A stretch of DNA of 13,085 bases from Micrococcales bacterium (GTDB taxonomy: Bacteria; Actinomycetota; Actinomycetes; Actinomycetales; Microbacteriaceae), in the NCBI GenBank assembly GCA_947441105.1, contig CANESN010000011.1:1-13085 (forward strand), read 5' to 3'. The notes under the pieces were generated by a model. That model saw only the letters and a list, made by a program, of their open reading frames with translations. It had not been told where the DNA came from and ran no database searches. The position numbers and the translations under genes were made by a program. Below, one piece after another: positions 6,751 to 13,085 of the stretch. The first letter of the stretch is position 1; every line of letters begins with the position of its first letter.

Positions 6751-7822
6751 GGGTCTTAGTATTCACTGCCGCAAGCACAAGATCGCGTAGCCGCTCGGTT
6801 GCGTCGGGAATTCCCGCTGACTTTGCCGCCTGAGACATCTTTCTGATGCTCGAACTGTGGCTCACCAGTGGGATTAATTCGGAGCTGATGTACTTGGCTG
6901 TGAACTCACTATCTGAAACCAATTTGCCACCGCCGGCTTCAACAATGGTTGCTGCGTTGAATCTTTGCTCTCCGTTGCCCACCGGGTAAGGAATGTAAAT
7001 CGCTGGCAGTCCGCAGGCCGCAAACTCGCTAACCGTTGAGCTTCCAGCCCGCGATACCGCCAAATCCGATGCTGCGATTGCAGCATCCATTCGGTCGCAG
7101 TATGCCATCCGGCGATAACCCGGTTCTGAGACCTCAGCGAGATTAGCCCTGTCCCCCACGATGTGCAGGATTTGAATCCCTGCGGCATTTAGCACGCTGC
7201 GGGTCTCGATTATCGCCTCGTTGATGCTCTTCGCTCCTAAAGACCCTCCGGTGACCAAAAGCGTTGTCATAAAGGGATTCAGACCCAATTCGATTCGTGC
7301 CTGCTCTTTGTCGTAGCCAGACACAGAATCAACAATTTCCGGGCGAAGCGGCATGCCCGTAATGGCAGCTGGCGATAGATCACTGTTTGGAAAAGCCACC
7401 GCGATGTTCTTGGTGAATTTTGCACCCAGGCGATTGGCAATACCCGCCAGGGCGTTTGCCTCGTGGATCACCAGCGGCTTTCCGGAAAGAAATGCAGCGA
7501 GGTAAGCGGGAGCGGATGCGTAGCCACCAAACCCGACCACTGCCTCGATCTTGTGCGCCTTGATCATCTTGAGAATTGAAATGACGGCTAAGGAAAACTT
7601 GAGCGGGAATGTCAGCGCATATAGAGAGAGCTTGCGAGGAAATGGCAGCCTGGCAATCGTTAGTAGCTCAAACCCGCGCTGTGGAACAAGGCGAGACTCC
7701 AACCCCTCTTTGGTGCCAAGGGTCAGCACCTCGTGATCTAAAGCCCTCAGTGACTGAGCCAGCGCCAACATCGGATTTACGTGGCCGGCAGTTCCGCCAC
7801 CGGCCAATAAAAACTTGGTCAC
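6743..7822 (-). CDS. murG: MurG, lipid II-forming GlcNAc transferase
   Basis: Peripheral membrane GT28-family glycosyltransferase that moves GlcNAc from UDP-GlcNAc to lipid I, giving lipid II. The 359-residue product has the glycine-rich [10 protein letters not shown] (8-17), VVGFGGYAS (95-103), [12 protein letters not shown] (120-131), [10 protein letters not shown] (192-201), and the UDP-GlcNAc-binding [10 protein letters not shown] (257-266) followed by [10 protein letters not shown] (271-280). GNGEQRFNA (282-290) replaces the DNHQ-type motif of proteobacteria; this form is known in Actinobacteria. A hydrophobic/basic patch around 62-90 is the likely membrane face. The start is GTG at 7820-7822, sharing GTGA with the ftsW stop. 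Shine-Dalgarno signals are weak, which suggests coupling. Placement right after ftsW matches the lipid II use order. Confidence 0.98.
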   Translation of the reverse strand: MTKFLLAGGGTAGHVNPMLALAQSLRALDHEVLTLGTKEGLESRLVPQRGFELLTIARLPFPRKLSLYALTFPLKFSLAVISILKMIKAHKIEAVVGFGGYASAPAYLAAFLSGKPLVIHEANALAGIANRLGAKFTKNIAVAFPNSDLSPAAITGMPLRPEIVDSVSGYDKEQARIELGLNPFMTTLLVTGGSLGAKSINEAIIETRSVLNAAGIQILHIVGDRANLAEVSEPGYRRMAYCDRMDAAIAASDLAVSRAGSSTVSEFAACGLPAIYIPYPVGNGEQRFNAATIVEAGGGKLVSDSEFTAKYISSELIPLVSHSSSIRKMSQAAKSAGIPDATERLRDLVLAAVNTKTRD

Positions 7823-8967
7823 CTTCTGCGTCCTAGATTCGCCGTTCGATCACGCTCTACTGCCAGCACCACGCCAATGGCCATAAGTGACGCAATCAGC
7901 GAAGAGCCACCAGCCGAAACCAGCGGCAAGGTAACACCGAGAACCGGAAACAGTCCAACCACAACACCCATGTTGATAAATGCCTGAATCACGATCCAAA
8001 ACATCACTCCCACCACCAGGTTGCGGTTGAAGGGGTCGGTTTGCTGCCTTGCGATTTGGAACATCACCAGACCGAGCGCCAAGAACAGCGCAACCACCAG
8101 CAGCGCTCCGATTAGCCCCAGCTCTTCGCCGATGATTGCGAAGATAAAGTCGTTTTCAACCTCAGGGATCCAGCTCCATTTGAGCTTGGAGCGACCAAGG
8201 CCTGTGCCAAATATGCCGCCGGAGGCAAGGGCCCAGGTGCCCTTTTCAAACTGCCAATTCACGCCCATTGGGTCAGCGGCTGCCGGGTTCATCCAGGCGT
8301 CAAAGCGCACTCTTCGAGAGGGCGAACTGGAAACCAGGAAAAACGCCAGTGCCGAGCCAACCGCGATGATGGAAAACCAATAGGACATCTTTATACCGGC
8401 AATTAGGTAGAGCCCCATCAGCAAGACCACCATGATGATGCCCGAACCCAAGTCCTTACTTAGCACCGCCACCATGCCAACGCCGACCGCGGAGAAGAAC
8501 CACACCCGCTTCCAAATCGGCAAATCCTCATCCTGAAAACCTGTTAGCTGAGAAAGCTGAAAGGACAGCGCAATAATCAAACCGAGCTTTAGAAACTCGG
8601 ACGGCTGGACACCGACCGGACCAAGATCAAGCCAGTTGCGGTTTCCGTTGATCTCTCGACCGACCAAAACCGTTGCCGCCTGAGCTCCCATGGTCACCAT
8701 CAGGCCCAACATGGCGAATCTGCGCATCACATCAAGTGAAACATTGGAGATTATGAGCATCAGCGCTAGGCCGATCAGCGCGTAGCCGCCCTGCTTTAGA
8801 AAGATAGAGGCGGCATTAGCGGTTTCTTTAAACGCGTCTACTGCCGATGCACTCGCCACCATAGTGAGCCCAATTGCAACGGTCGCGAGGGTTAGCCCCA
8901 AAAGCCAAAAGAATTGCCTGGACTGTGCGTGCAGACGAGGCTGCAACATCTCTTTTAGATTTGTCAC
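7819..8967 (-). CDS. ftsW: FtsW, septal SEDS peptidoglycan glycosyltransferase
   Basis: Polytopic SEDS-family polymerase that links lipid II into glycan at the septum with its partner class B PBP (FtsI, not in the window). The 382 residues contain about ten hydrophobic segments after a short cytoplasmic N-terminus (1-18). Signature stretches are EINGNRNWLDLGPVGVQPSE (105-124), SKDLGSG (170-176), GTGLGRSKLKWSWIPE (254-269) and DFIFAIIGEELG (273-284). Asp273 is the predicted catalytic aspartate. LPLVSAGGSSLIA lies near the C-terminus. Position between murD and murG favours FtsW over RodA. The start is GTG at 8965-8967, with AGGTGA 4 nt upstream inside murD, and it shares GTGA with the murD stop. 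The C-terminus ends [11 protein letters not shown], without the long tail seen in mycobacterial FtsW. Confidence 0.97.
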   Translation of the reverse strand: MTNLKEMLQPRLHAQSRQFFWLLGLTLATVAIGLTMVASASAVDAFKETANAASIFLKQGGYALIGLALMLIISNVSLDVMRRFAMLGLMVTMGAQAATVLVGREINGNRNWLDLGPVGVQPSEFLKLGLIIALSFQLSQLTGFQDEDLPIWKRVWFFSAVGVGMVAVLSKDLGSGIIMVVLLMGLYLIAGIKMSYWFSIIAVGSALAFFLVSSSPSRRVRFDAWMNPAAADPMGVNWQFEKGTWALASGGIFGTGLGRSKLKWSWIPEVENDFIFAIIGEELGLIGALLVVALFLALGLVMFQIARQQTDPFNRNLVVGVMFWIVIQAFINMGVVVGLFPVLGVTLPLVSAGGSSLIASLMAIGVVLAVERDRTANLGRRR

Positions 8968-10400
8968 TTACTCACCTGCCTTCTAACCTCTGCCTGAAAT
9001 TGATTTCCGCGGTCTGCATAGTCCAGGAACTGATCCATAGAAGCCGCTGCCGGGGCTAGCAAAACCGTGTCTCCCTCAGTTGCAAACTCCAAAGCGGAGC
9101 TCACTGCCTGGGACATGATCTTCTCGCCCGAAATCACCCTCATAGGCAAGTTTGGAAGGTGTTTTGCAAACAACGCCTCAAGTTCGGCCGTGTCGGCACC
9201 AATAACAATGGCGGCCTTTAGCTTCGAGCCGTGATCAATCAAAAGCGGAGTCGGGTCAACGCCTTTGAGCAGGCCACCAACAATCCACACGATTGAATCG
9301 AAGCTTGCCAGCGACGCATTAGCTGCGTGAGCATTTGTGGCCTTTGAATCGTCAATAAAGACAATGCCCTGCTGCTCGAGTACTTTTTGAATTCGATGCG
9401 GCGCAAGTTTGAAGGTGGCGATGGCTTGTTTGATGACTTTGGGCTCAACATCCACCGCCCTGGCCAACGCCGTGGCGGCGGCGACATTGGCCCGCAGGTG
9501 GTCGCTTAGGACACCAATTGCTTCTAAGTCAGAATCCTGCGCTATTTCCAGCGCTGCAGAGTAGCGGTCTGCAATAAAGGCTCGATCAACTAGGAATTCC
9601 TCTACAAAGCCAACCGCACTAACACTTGGCATGCCGGTGGTAAAGGCCACGGCTCGGCAGCCATCAACCACTTCAGCGTTTTCTGCAGCCGCCAGGGTCT
9701 TTGAGTCTTGGGCGTTGTAGACAATTGCAATCTCGGTGCCCTCAAAAACCTTTGCCTTGGCTTCATAGTAGGCCTGCTCGCTGCCGTGCCAGTCGATGTG
9801 ATCTGGTGCCAGGTTCAAAAATGCGCTGGCCACCGGGTTTAGTTGCCCGGAATAGTGGAGCTGGAAGCTGGAGATCTCAACCACTAGGTAGTCGAAACCC
9901 TCTGGGTCTCTTACGGCATCCAAAATTGGATTTCCGATGTTGCCACATGCCACTGCGCGAAGTCCTGCAGTTTGCAAGATGTGAGTTACCAGCTCAGTGG
10001 TGGTGGTTTTACCGTTGGTGCCGGTGATGGTGATCCACTTGGCTACCCGATCGGTTTTGTCCCTAAGACGCAAAGCTAGATCGATATCCGTTAGGACCTG
10101 GATGTCGTTTTCTCTAAGCCAACGAACTGCCGGGTGTGATGGTGCAAAACCTGGAGAGACAACCGCAAAGTCAATCTTTGCCATTTTGTTCAGCTCAGAC
10201 ACTGAATCAGAAGGCACAAGCTTTGCACCAATGACCTCAAGAAGTTCGGAGTATTCAGGACTCGCGGAATTCGCAAAAACCGTTACCTCTGCGCCTAGTT
10301 CGCAAAGCGTGTCAGCTACTGAGAATCCGGAATTACCTAAACCTAAGACTGCAACGTGCAGTCCAGCCCAATTGTCGTGCCAGCTGCGCTGCGGGATCAT
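8964..10400 (-). CDS. murD: MurD, UDP-MurNAc-L-alanine--D-glutamate ligase
   Basis: Cytoplasmic Mur ligase adding D-Glu to UDP-MurNAc-L-Ala. The product has 478 residues. The N-terminal domain has [14 protein letters not shown] (about 16-29) for UDP binding. The ATP loop is [10 protein letters not shown] (126-135), followed by SSFQL (177-181), [12 protein letters not shown] (196-207) and YYEAKAKVF, which holds the lysine expected to be carbamylated. [12 protein letters not shown] (348-359) is diagnostic of MurD. The start is set at ATG 10398-10400, which shares ATGA with the mraY stop, as at neighbouring junctions. An in-frame GTG at 10413-10415 would add five residues and overlap mraY by 19 nt, with no better ribosome site. 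The gene is intact. Confidence 0.97.
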   Translation of the reverse strand: MIPQRSWHDNWAGLHVAVLGLGNSGFSVADTLCELGAEVTVFANSASPEYSELLEVIGAKLVPSDSVSELNKMAKIDFAVVSPGFAPSHPAVRWLRENDIQVLTDIDLALRLRDKTDRVAKWITITGTNGKTTTTELVTHILQTAGLRAVACGNIGNPILDAVRDPEGFDYLVVEISSFQLHYSGQLNPVASAFLNLAPDHIDWHGSEQAYYEAKAKVFEGTEIAIVYNAQDSKTLAAAENAEVVDGCRAVAFTTGMPSVSAVGFVEEFLVDRAFIADRYSAALEIAQDSDLEAIGVLSDHLRANVAAATALARAVDVEPKVIKQAIATFKLAPHRIQKVLEQQGIVFIDDSKATNAHAANASLASFDSIVWIVGGLLKGVDPTPLLIDHGSKLKAAIVIGADTAELEALFAKHLPNLPMRVISGEKIMSQAVSSALEFATEGDTVLLAPAAASMDQFLDYADRGNQFQAEVRRQVSK

Positions 10401-11500
10401 ATGCCGTAGATCCACTCCACGTAGAACAGGCCAACGCCGCTAATCACACACAGCGATGCAATGATCCAGAAGCGAACAACGATGGTGATCTCAGCCCAAC
10501 CCTTGAGTTCAAAGTGGTGGTGCAGTGGTGACATCAAAAAGACACGCTTGCCGGTTCCGGTTCGCCACTTGGTGATCTTGAAGAACACTCGCTGAATCAC
10601 TACCGAACCGGTGACGATAACGAAGATTCCACCGATCAGAATAAGTAGCAACTCGGTGCGGGAAAGAATTGCTAGCGCTGCTAGCGCTCCGCCTAGACCA
10701 AGCGACCCGACATCGCCCATAAAGATCTGCGCTGGTGAGGTGTTCCACCACAAAAAGCCAACACAAGCACCCACGATGGCTGCCGCAACAACCGCCAGGT
10801 CAAGCGGGTCGCGCACGTTATAGCAGGATGCAAAATTCTCGACCACCGTCGCACAGCTTTGGTTGAACTGCCAAAATCCGATGATCACGTAAGCGCCTAT
10901 GGCCATGATCGCGGATCCAGATGCCAGACCATCTAAGCCGTCTGCGATGTTCACACCGTTGGATGCGCTGGTAACCAAAAGCGTGATCCAGGCCACAAAC
11001 AGCCCCATGCCGATAACGGAGCCCCAGATGAACAGGTCGATCGGCAGGTCTCTAAAAAGCGAGATTGCGGTGGATGCCGGCGTCAAGCCGTCTTCATCCG
11101 GGAAACCAAGCGCGAGAACCGCAAAGACGATTGCAACTGCAACCTGGCCCGCGATCTTTGCCCATCCGGTAAGTCCTAGGCTGCGCTGATTGCGAACCTT
11201 GAGTAGGTCATCAATAAAGCCAACCAGTCCAAGTCCCAGCATCATCAGGATCACAAGCAGGGCAGATGCCGATGGTGATTCACCGTTGATGAGCTTTGCG
11301 ACAAAGTAGCCAATGGTTGCGGCCAAGAGGATGACGATGCCACCCATAGTTGGAGTGCCGCGCTTGGTGTGGTGAGTCTTTGGACCGTCGTCACGAATGA
11401 ACTGACCCCACTGCAGGTTCCTAAAAAGCCAAATAAACCCTGGGGTGGCGAAAAGCGAAATGAATAGTGCGATGCCGCCTGATGCAAGTAAGGCTCTCAC
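10397..11500 (-). CDS. mraY: MraY, phospho-MurNAc-pentapeptide translocase (lipid I synthase)
   Basis: Integral membrane enzyme that transfers phospho-MurNAc-pentapeptide from UDP to undecaprenyl phosphate, forming lipid I. The 367 residues form about ten membrane segments. Motifs in order are [16 protein letters not shown] (39-54), FIDDLLK (95-101), the Mg-binding region [13 protein letters not shown] (181-193), [11 protein letters not shown] (261-271) and [12 protein letters not shown] (324-335). Two positions differ from the usual text: Ala for Thr before DGLDG, and Val for Thr in MGDTGS. The acidic and histidine residues expected at the active site are all kept, so it should be active. 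An extra loop with three cysteines (about 216-226) lies between segments. The start is GTG at 11498-11500, sharing GTGA with the murF stop. Confidence 0.98.
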   Translation of the reverse strand: MRALLASGGIALFISLFATPGFIWLFRNLQWGQFIRDDGPKTHHTKRGTPTMGGIVILLAATIGYFVAKLINGESPSASALLVILMMLGLGLVGFIDDLLKVRNQRSLGLTGWAKIAGQVAVAIVFAVLALGFPDEDGLTPASTAISLFRDLPIDLFIWGSVIGMGLFVAWITLLVTSASNGVNIADGLDGLASGSAIMAIGAYVIIGFWQFNQSCATVVENFASCYNVRDPLDLAVVAAAIVGACVGFLWWNTSPAQIFMGDVGSLGLGGALAALAILSRTELLLILIGGIFVIVTGSVVIQRVFFKITKWRTGTGKRVFLMSPLHHHFELKGWAEITIVVRFWIIASLCVISGVGLFYVEWIYGI

Positions 11501-12888
11501 TTCACACCCGCCAACTCGTCGCCTAAGAATCTCAAACCCGCGATGTTGCTGGATTTCACCAGGACAATATCGCCAGGTGAAAGCTTGTCATGAATAGCAT
11601 CAAAAGCCGCGCTGATTGTCTCGCAAAACACAGACTCGCCATCCCAGCTGCCCTCTTGCATAGCCCCCAAGTGAATCAACTTCGCCTCTTGACCCACGAC
11701 AAACAGCTGATCGATGTTGTATCTGACAACCAACCGACCCAGCTGATCGTGCTCCTGAATTGAATACTCACCAAGCTCCGCCATTTGGCCCAGGACCGCG
11801 ATGGTTCGGTGACCCTGGCGACCCAAAGTAGCCAGGGTTTGCAAAGCTGCCCTCATGGAATCCGGAGATGCGTTGTAGGCATCGTTGATGACAAACACTC
11901 CGTCTTGACGGCGCATCAGCTGCATGCGCCAGCGCTCTGCCATCTCCATCTCAGATACCGCGTCGATGGCAATCTCTCTTGGAACACCCAACTCCTGAGC
12001 AACCGCCAGCGCAGCGGAAACGTTCATCGCCTGGTGCTCCCCCAGCATCTTCAGGGTCAGTTCAATAACTTGTCCATCTGGGTAAGAGATTGCAAGCTTG
12101 GTGCCGCCAAGACTCAGTTCTGCCGACTTGATTTCGAAATCGGCCTCTCTGGCAAAGCCAAATCCGACGCGCTTGACCCCTTGGTTTGGCTCGAAGGCTC
12201 TTACGACAGGGTCATCTTCGTTCAAGATCGCAACGCGTTGAATAAAAGGCATCATCTCGCGCTTGACTTGCGCTGTGACCTCGATTCCACCGAATACACC
12301 GGCGTGAGCAAGCCCCACTTTGAGTTCGACTCCAATATCCGGCAGACACCAGCTGGCTAGGGCCTTGATCGAACCGATTCCGGCGGCTCCCAGCTCCAAA
12401 ACTAAGTATTTGGTGGTGGATTGGAGCTTCAAGACGGTGAGAGGAAGTCCAACCTCGTTATTGAATGAATCTCTTGGAGCTACCGTTTCGCCAACCCTAG
12501 AGAGAATCTCGCGGAGCATGTTCTTGGTGGAAGTCTTGCCATTAGATCCGGTGATTCCCACGACCTGAAGCTGTCCAGCCGCCCGAACTCGAGCCAGCAC
12601 GTACTTAGCCAAATCTGTGAGTGCGACAACCGTGTCCACAACCTGTATCTGAGCGATCTTGACCGAGGGGTTTGGACTTGAAACCACTGCAAGAGCCGCA
12701 ACCTCAGCGACCTGCTCCAGGTAGCGGTGGCCATCCTCGTGCTCTCCAAGCTTGGCGAAGAAGATCCCGCCGGGCTCGAGCGTCCTTGAATCGGTGTCTG
12801 CTCCACCTTGAACCACAAGATTCACGTCACCTTGAACTACTTTTCCGTTTACCGCGGAAGCGATCTCAGCGATGGTCAGTGCAATCAT
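11497..12888 (-). CDS. murF: MurF, UDP-MurNAc-tripeptide--D-alanyl-D-alanine ligase
   Basis: Cytoplasmic Mur ligase that adds D-Ala-D-Ala and completes the UDP-MurNAc-pentapeptide. At 463 residues it has normal length. The N-terminal domain includes [15 protein letters not shown] (31-45), typical of MurE/MurF substrate binding. The ATP loop is [13 protein letters not shown] (113-125), then [13 protein letters not shown] (141-153), [10 protein letters not shown] (165-174), [13 protein letters not shown] (191-203), [13 protein letters not shown] (283-295) and [12 protein letters not shown] (334-345). NNEVGLP plus NDAYNASP identify MurF. The ATG at 12886-12888 has AGGGAGG 10 nt upstream, a better ribosome site than most in this block, and shares ATGA with the murE stop. 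It is the first complete gene of the precursor block. Confidence 0.98.
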   Translation of the reverse strand: MIALTIAEIASAVNGKVVQGDVNLVVQGGADTDSRTLEPGGIFFAKLGEHEDGHRYLEQVAEVAALAVVSSPNPSVKIAQIQVVDTVVALTDLAKYVLARVRAAGQLQVVGITGSNGKTSTKNMLREILSRVGETVAPRDSFNNEVGLPLTVLKLQSTTKYLVLELGAAGIGSIKALASWCLPDIGVELKVGLAHAGVFGGIEVTAQVKREMMPFIQRVAILNEDDPVVRAFEPNQGVKRVGFGFAREADFEIKSAELSLGGTKLAISYPDGQVIELTLKMLGEHQAMNVSAALAVAQELGVPREIAIDAVSEMEMAERWRMQLMRRQDGVFVINDAYNASPDSMRAALQTLATLGRQGHRTIAVLGQMAELGEYSIQEHDQLGRLVVRYNIDQLFVVGQEAKLIHLGAMQEGSWDGESVFCETISAAFDAIHDKLSPGDIVLVKSSNIAGLRFLGDELAGVK

Positions 12889-13085
12889 GACTCAACCGCC
12901 TCCCTTGCTAGTTTCCTACCGTCAAATGGAACCTTCTGACCGGCAATTTCTCGATAGGTTAGGTGCCCTGGACCGCACCAAAGCACGGCGGAGCCCTCAG
13001 CTGTTTCTAAAACTGCTCGCTTTATTGCTTGCGCTGGGTCTGGAATCTCCAAGATTCTTCCCGCATCCATGTTGGTTGCGGCCGC
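12885..13085 (-). CDS. murE: MurE-type Mur ligase, C-terminal fragment (5' part outside window)
   Basis: The window contains the last 66 codons and the stop. MurE adds the third residue (L-Lys or meso-diaminopimelate) to UDP-MurNAc-dipeptide in the cytoplasm. The visible stretch matches the end of the C-terminal domain: EIPDPAQAIKRAV, SAVLWCGPGH, YREIAGQKVPFDGRKLARE. CGPGH stands where many MurE have GKGHE. It overlaps murF by ATGA, and its place directly upstream of murF supports MurE. The residues that choose between lysine and diaminopimelate lie outside the window, so the cross-link type cannot be read. The reading frame is open to the edge. Confidence 0.88.
   Translation of the reverse strand, partial: AAATNMDAGRILEIPDPAQAIKRAVLETAEGSAVLWCGPGHLTYREIAGQKVPFDGRKLAREAVES

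Noticed and set aside
12120..12330. Possible sequence error or divergence in the central part of MurF
   Set aside because: The segment [20 protein letters not shown] is shorter than in many MurF proteins, but the frame is continuous and all flanking motifs are in place, so natural variation is the better reading.
11785..12360. Plus-strand open frame of 191 codons opposite murF
   Set aside because: Antisense to an intact murF and no recognisable motif in the translation.
1..13085. An undescribed system, mobile element or CRISPR
   Set aside because: Every gene is a recognisable dcw or common neighbour gene, coding is nearly gapless, and there are no repeat arrays, integrases, transposases or composition shifts visible by eye.

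Overview
This window is part of the division and cell wall (dcw) cluster of an actinobacterium. All recognisable genes lie on the minus strand, so the biological order runs from the right edge to the left edge: murE (3' end only), murF, mraY, murD, ftsW, murG, murC, ftsQ, ftsZ, yggS, sepF, yggT, divIVA/wag31, lspA and an RluA-family pseudouridine synthase (5' part only). The order ftsZ-yggS-sepF-yggT-divIVA points to Actinobacteria. divIVA followed by lspA and an RluA-type synthase, MurG carrying GNGEQR, and the moderate GC (by eye a little over 50%) fit a low-GC Microbacteriaceae member such as the freshwater Luna/Rhodoluna/Aquiluna type. That placement is inference from gene order and motifs; no database comparison was possible.

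Right block (about 4582-13085): eight genes make and polymerise the peptidoglycan precursor and start divisome assembly. MurE and MurF finish the UDP-MurNAc-peptide, MurC and MurD add its first residues, MraY and MurG build lipid I and lipid II at the membrane, FtsW polymerises lipid II at the septum, and FtsQ links the cytoplasmic ring to the wall machinery. Five successive junctions (murE/F, murF/mraY, mraY/murD, murD/ftsW, ftsW/murG) are 4-nt ATGA or GTGA overlaps. murG/murC overlaps by 8 nt and murC/ftsQ abut exactly. This looks like one translationally coupled transcript.

Middle: the only sizeable non-coding gap is the 137-bp ftsZ leader (4445-4581). It holds a bulged inverted repeat ending 8 nt from a strong Shine-Dalgarno, the most notable non-coding structure here.

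Left block (1-4444): ftsZ (the Z ring), a YggS-type PLP-binding protein, SepF (membrane anchor of FtsZ), YggT (small membrane protein), DivIVA/Wag31 (polar growth scaffold), LspA (lipoprotein signal peptidase) and the start of an RNA pseudouridine synthase. lspA overlaps the divIVA 3' end by 32 bp, and the pseudouridine synthase start overlaps the lspA 3' end.

No non-coding stretch exceeds 300 bp. I see no tRNA, rRNA, CRISPR, insertion sequence, phage gene or other mobile element, and no frameshifted gene. This is a conserved housekeeping region and I find no convincing undescribed system. The points worth a second look are regulatory (the ftsZ leader and the initiation signals) and a few residue-level variants.
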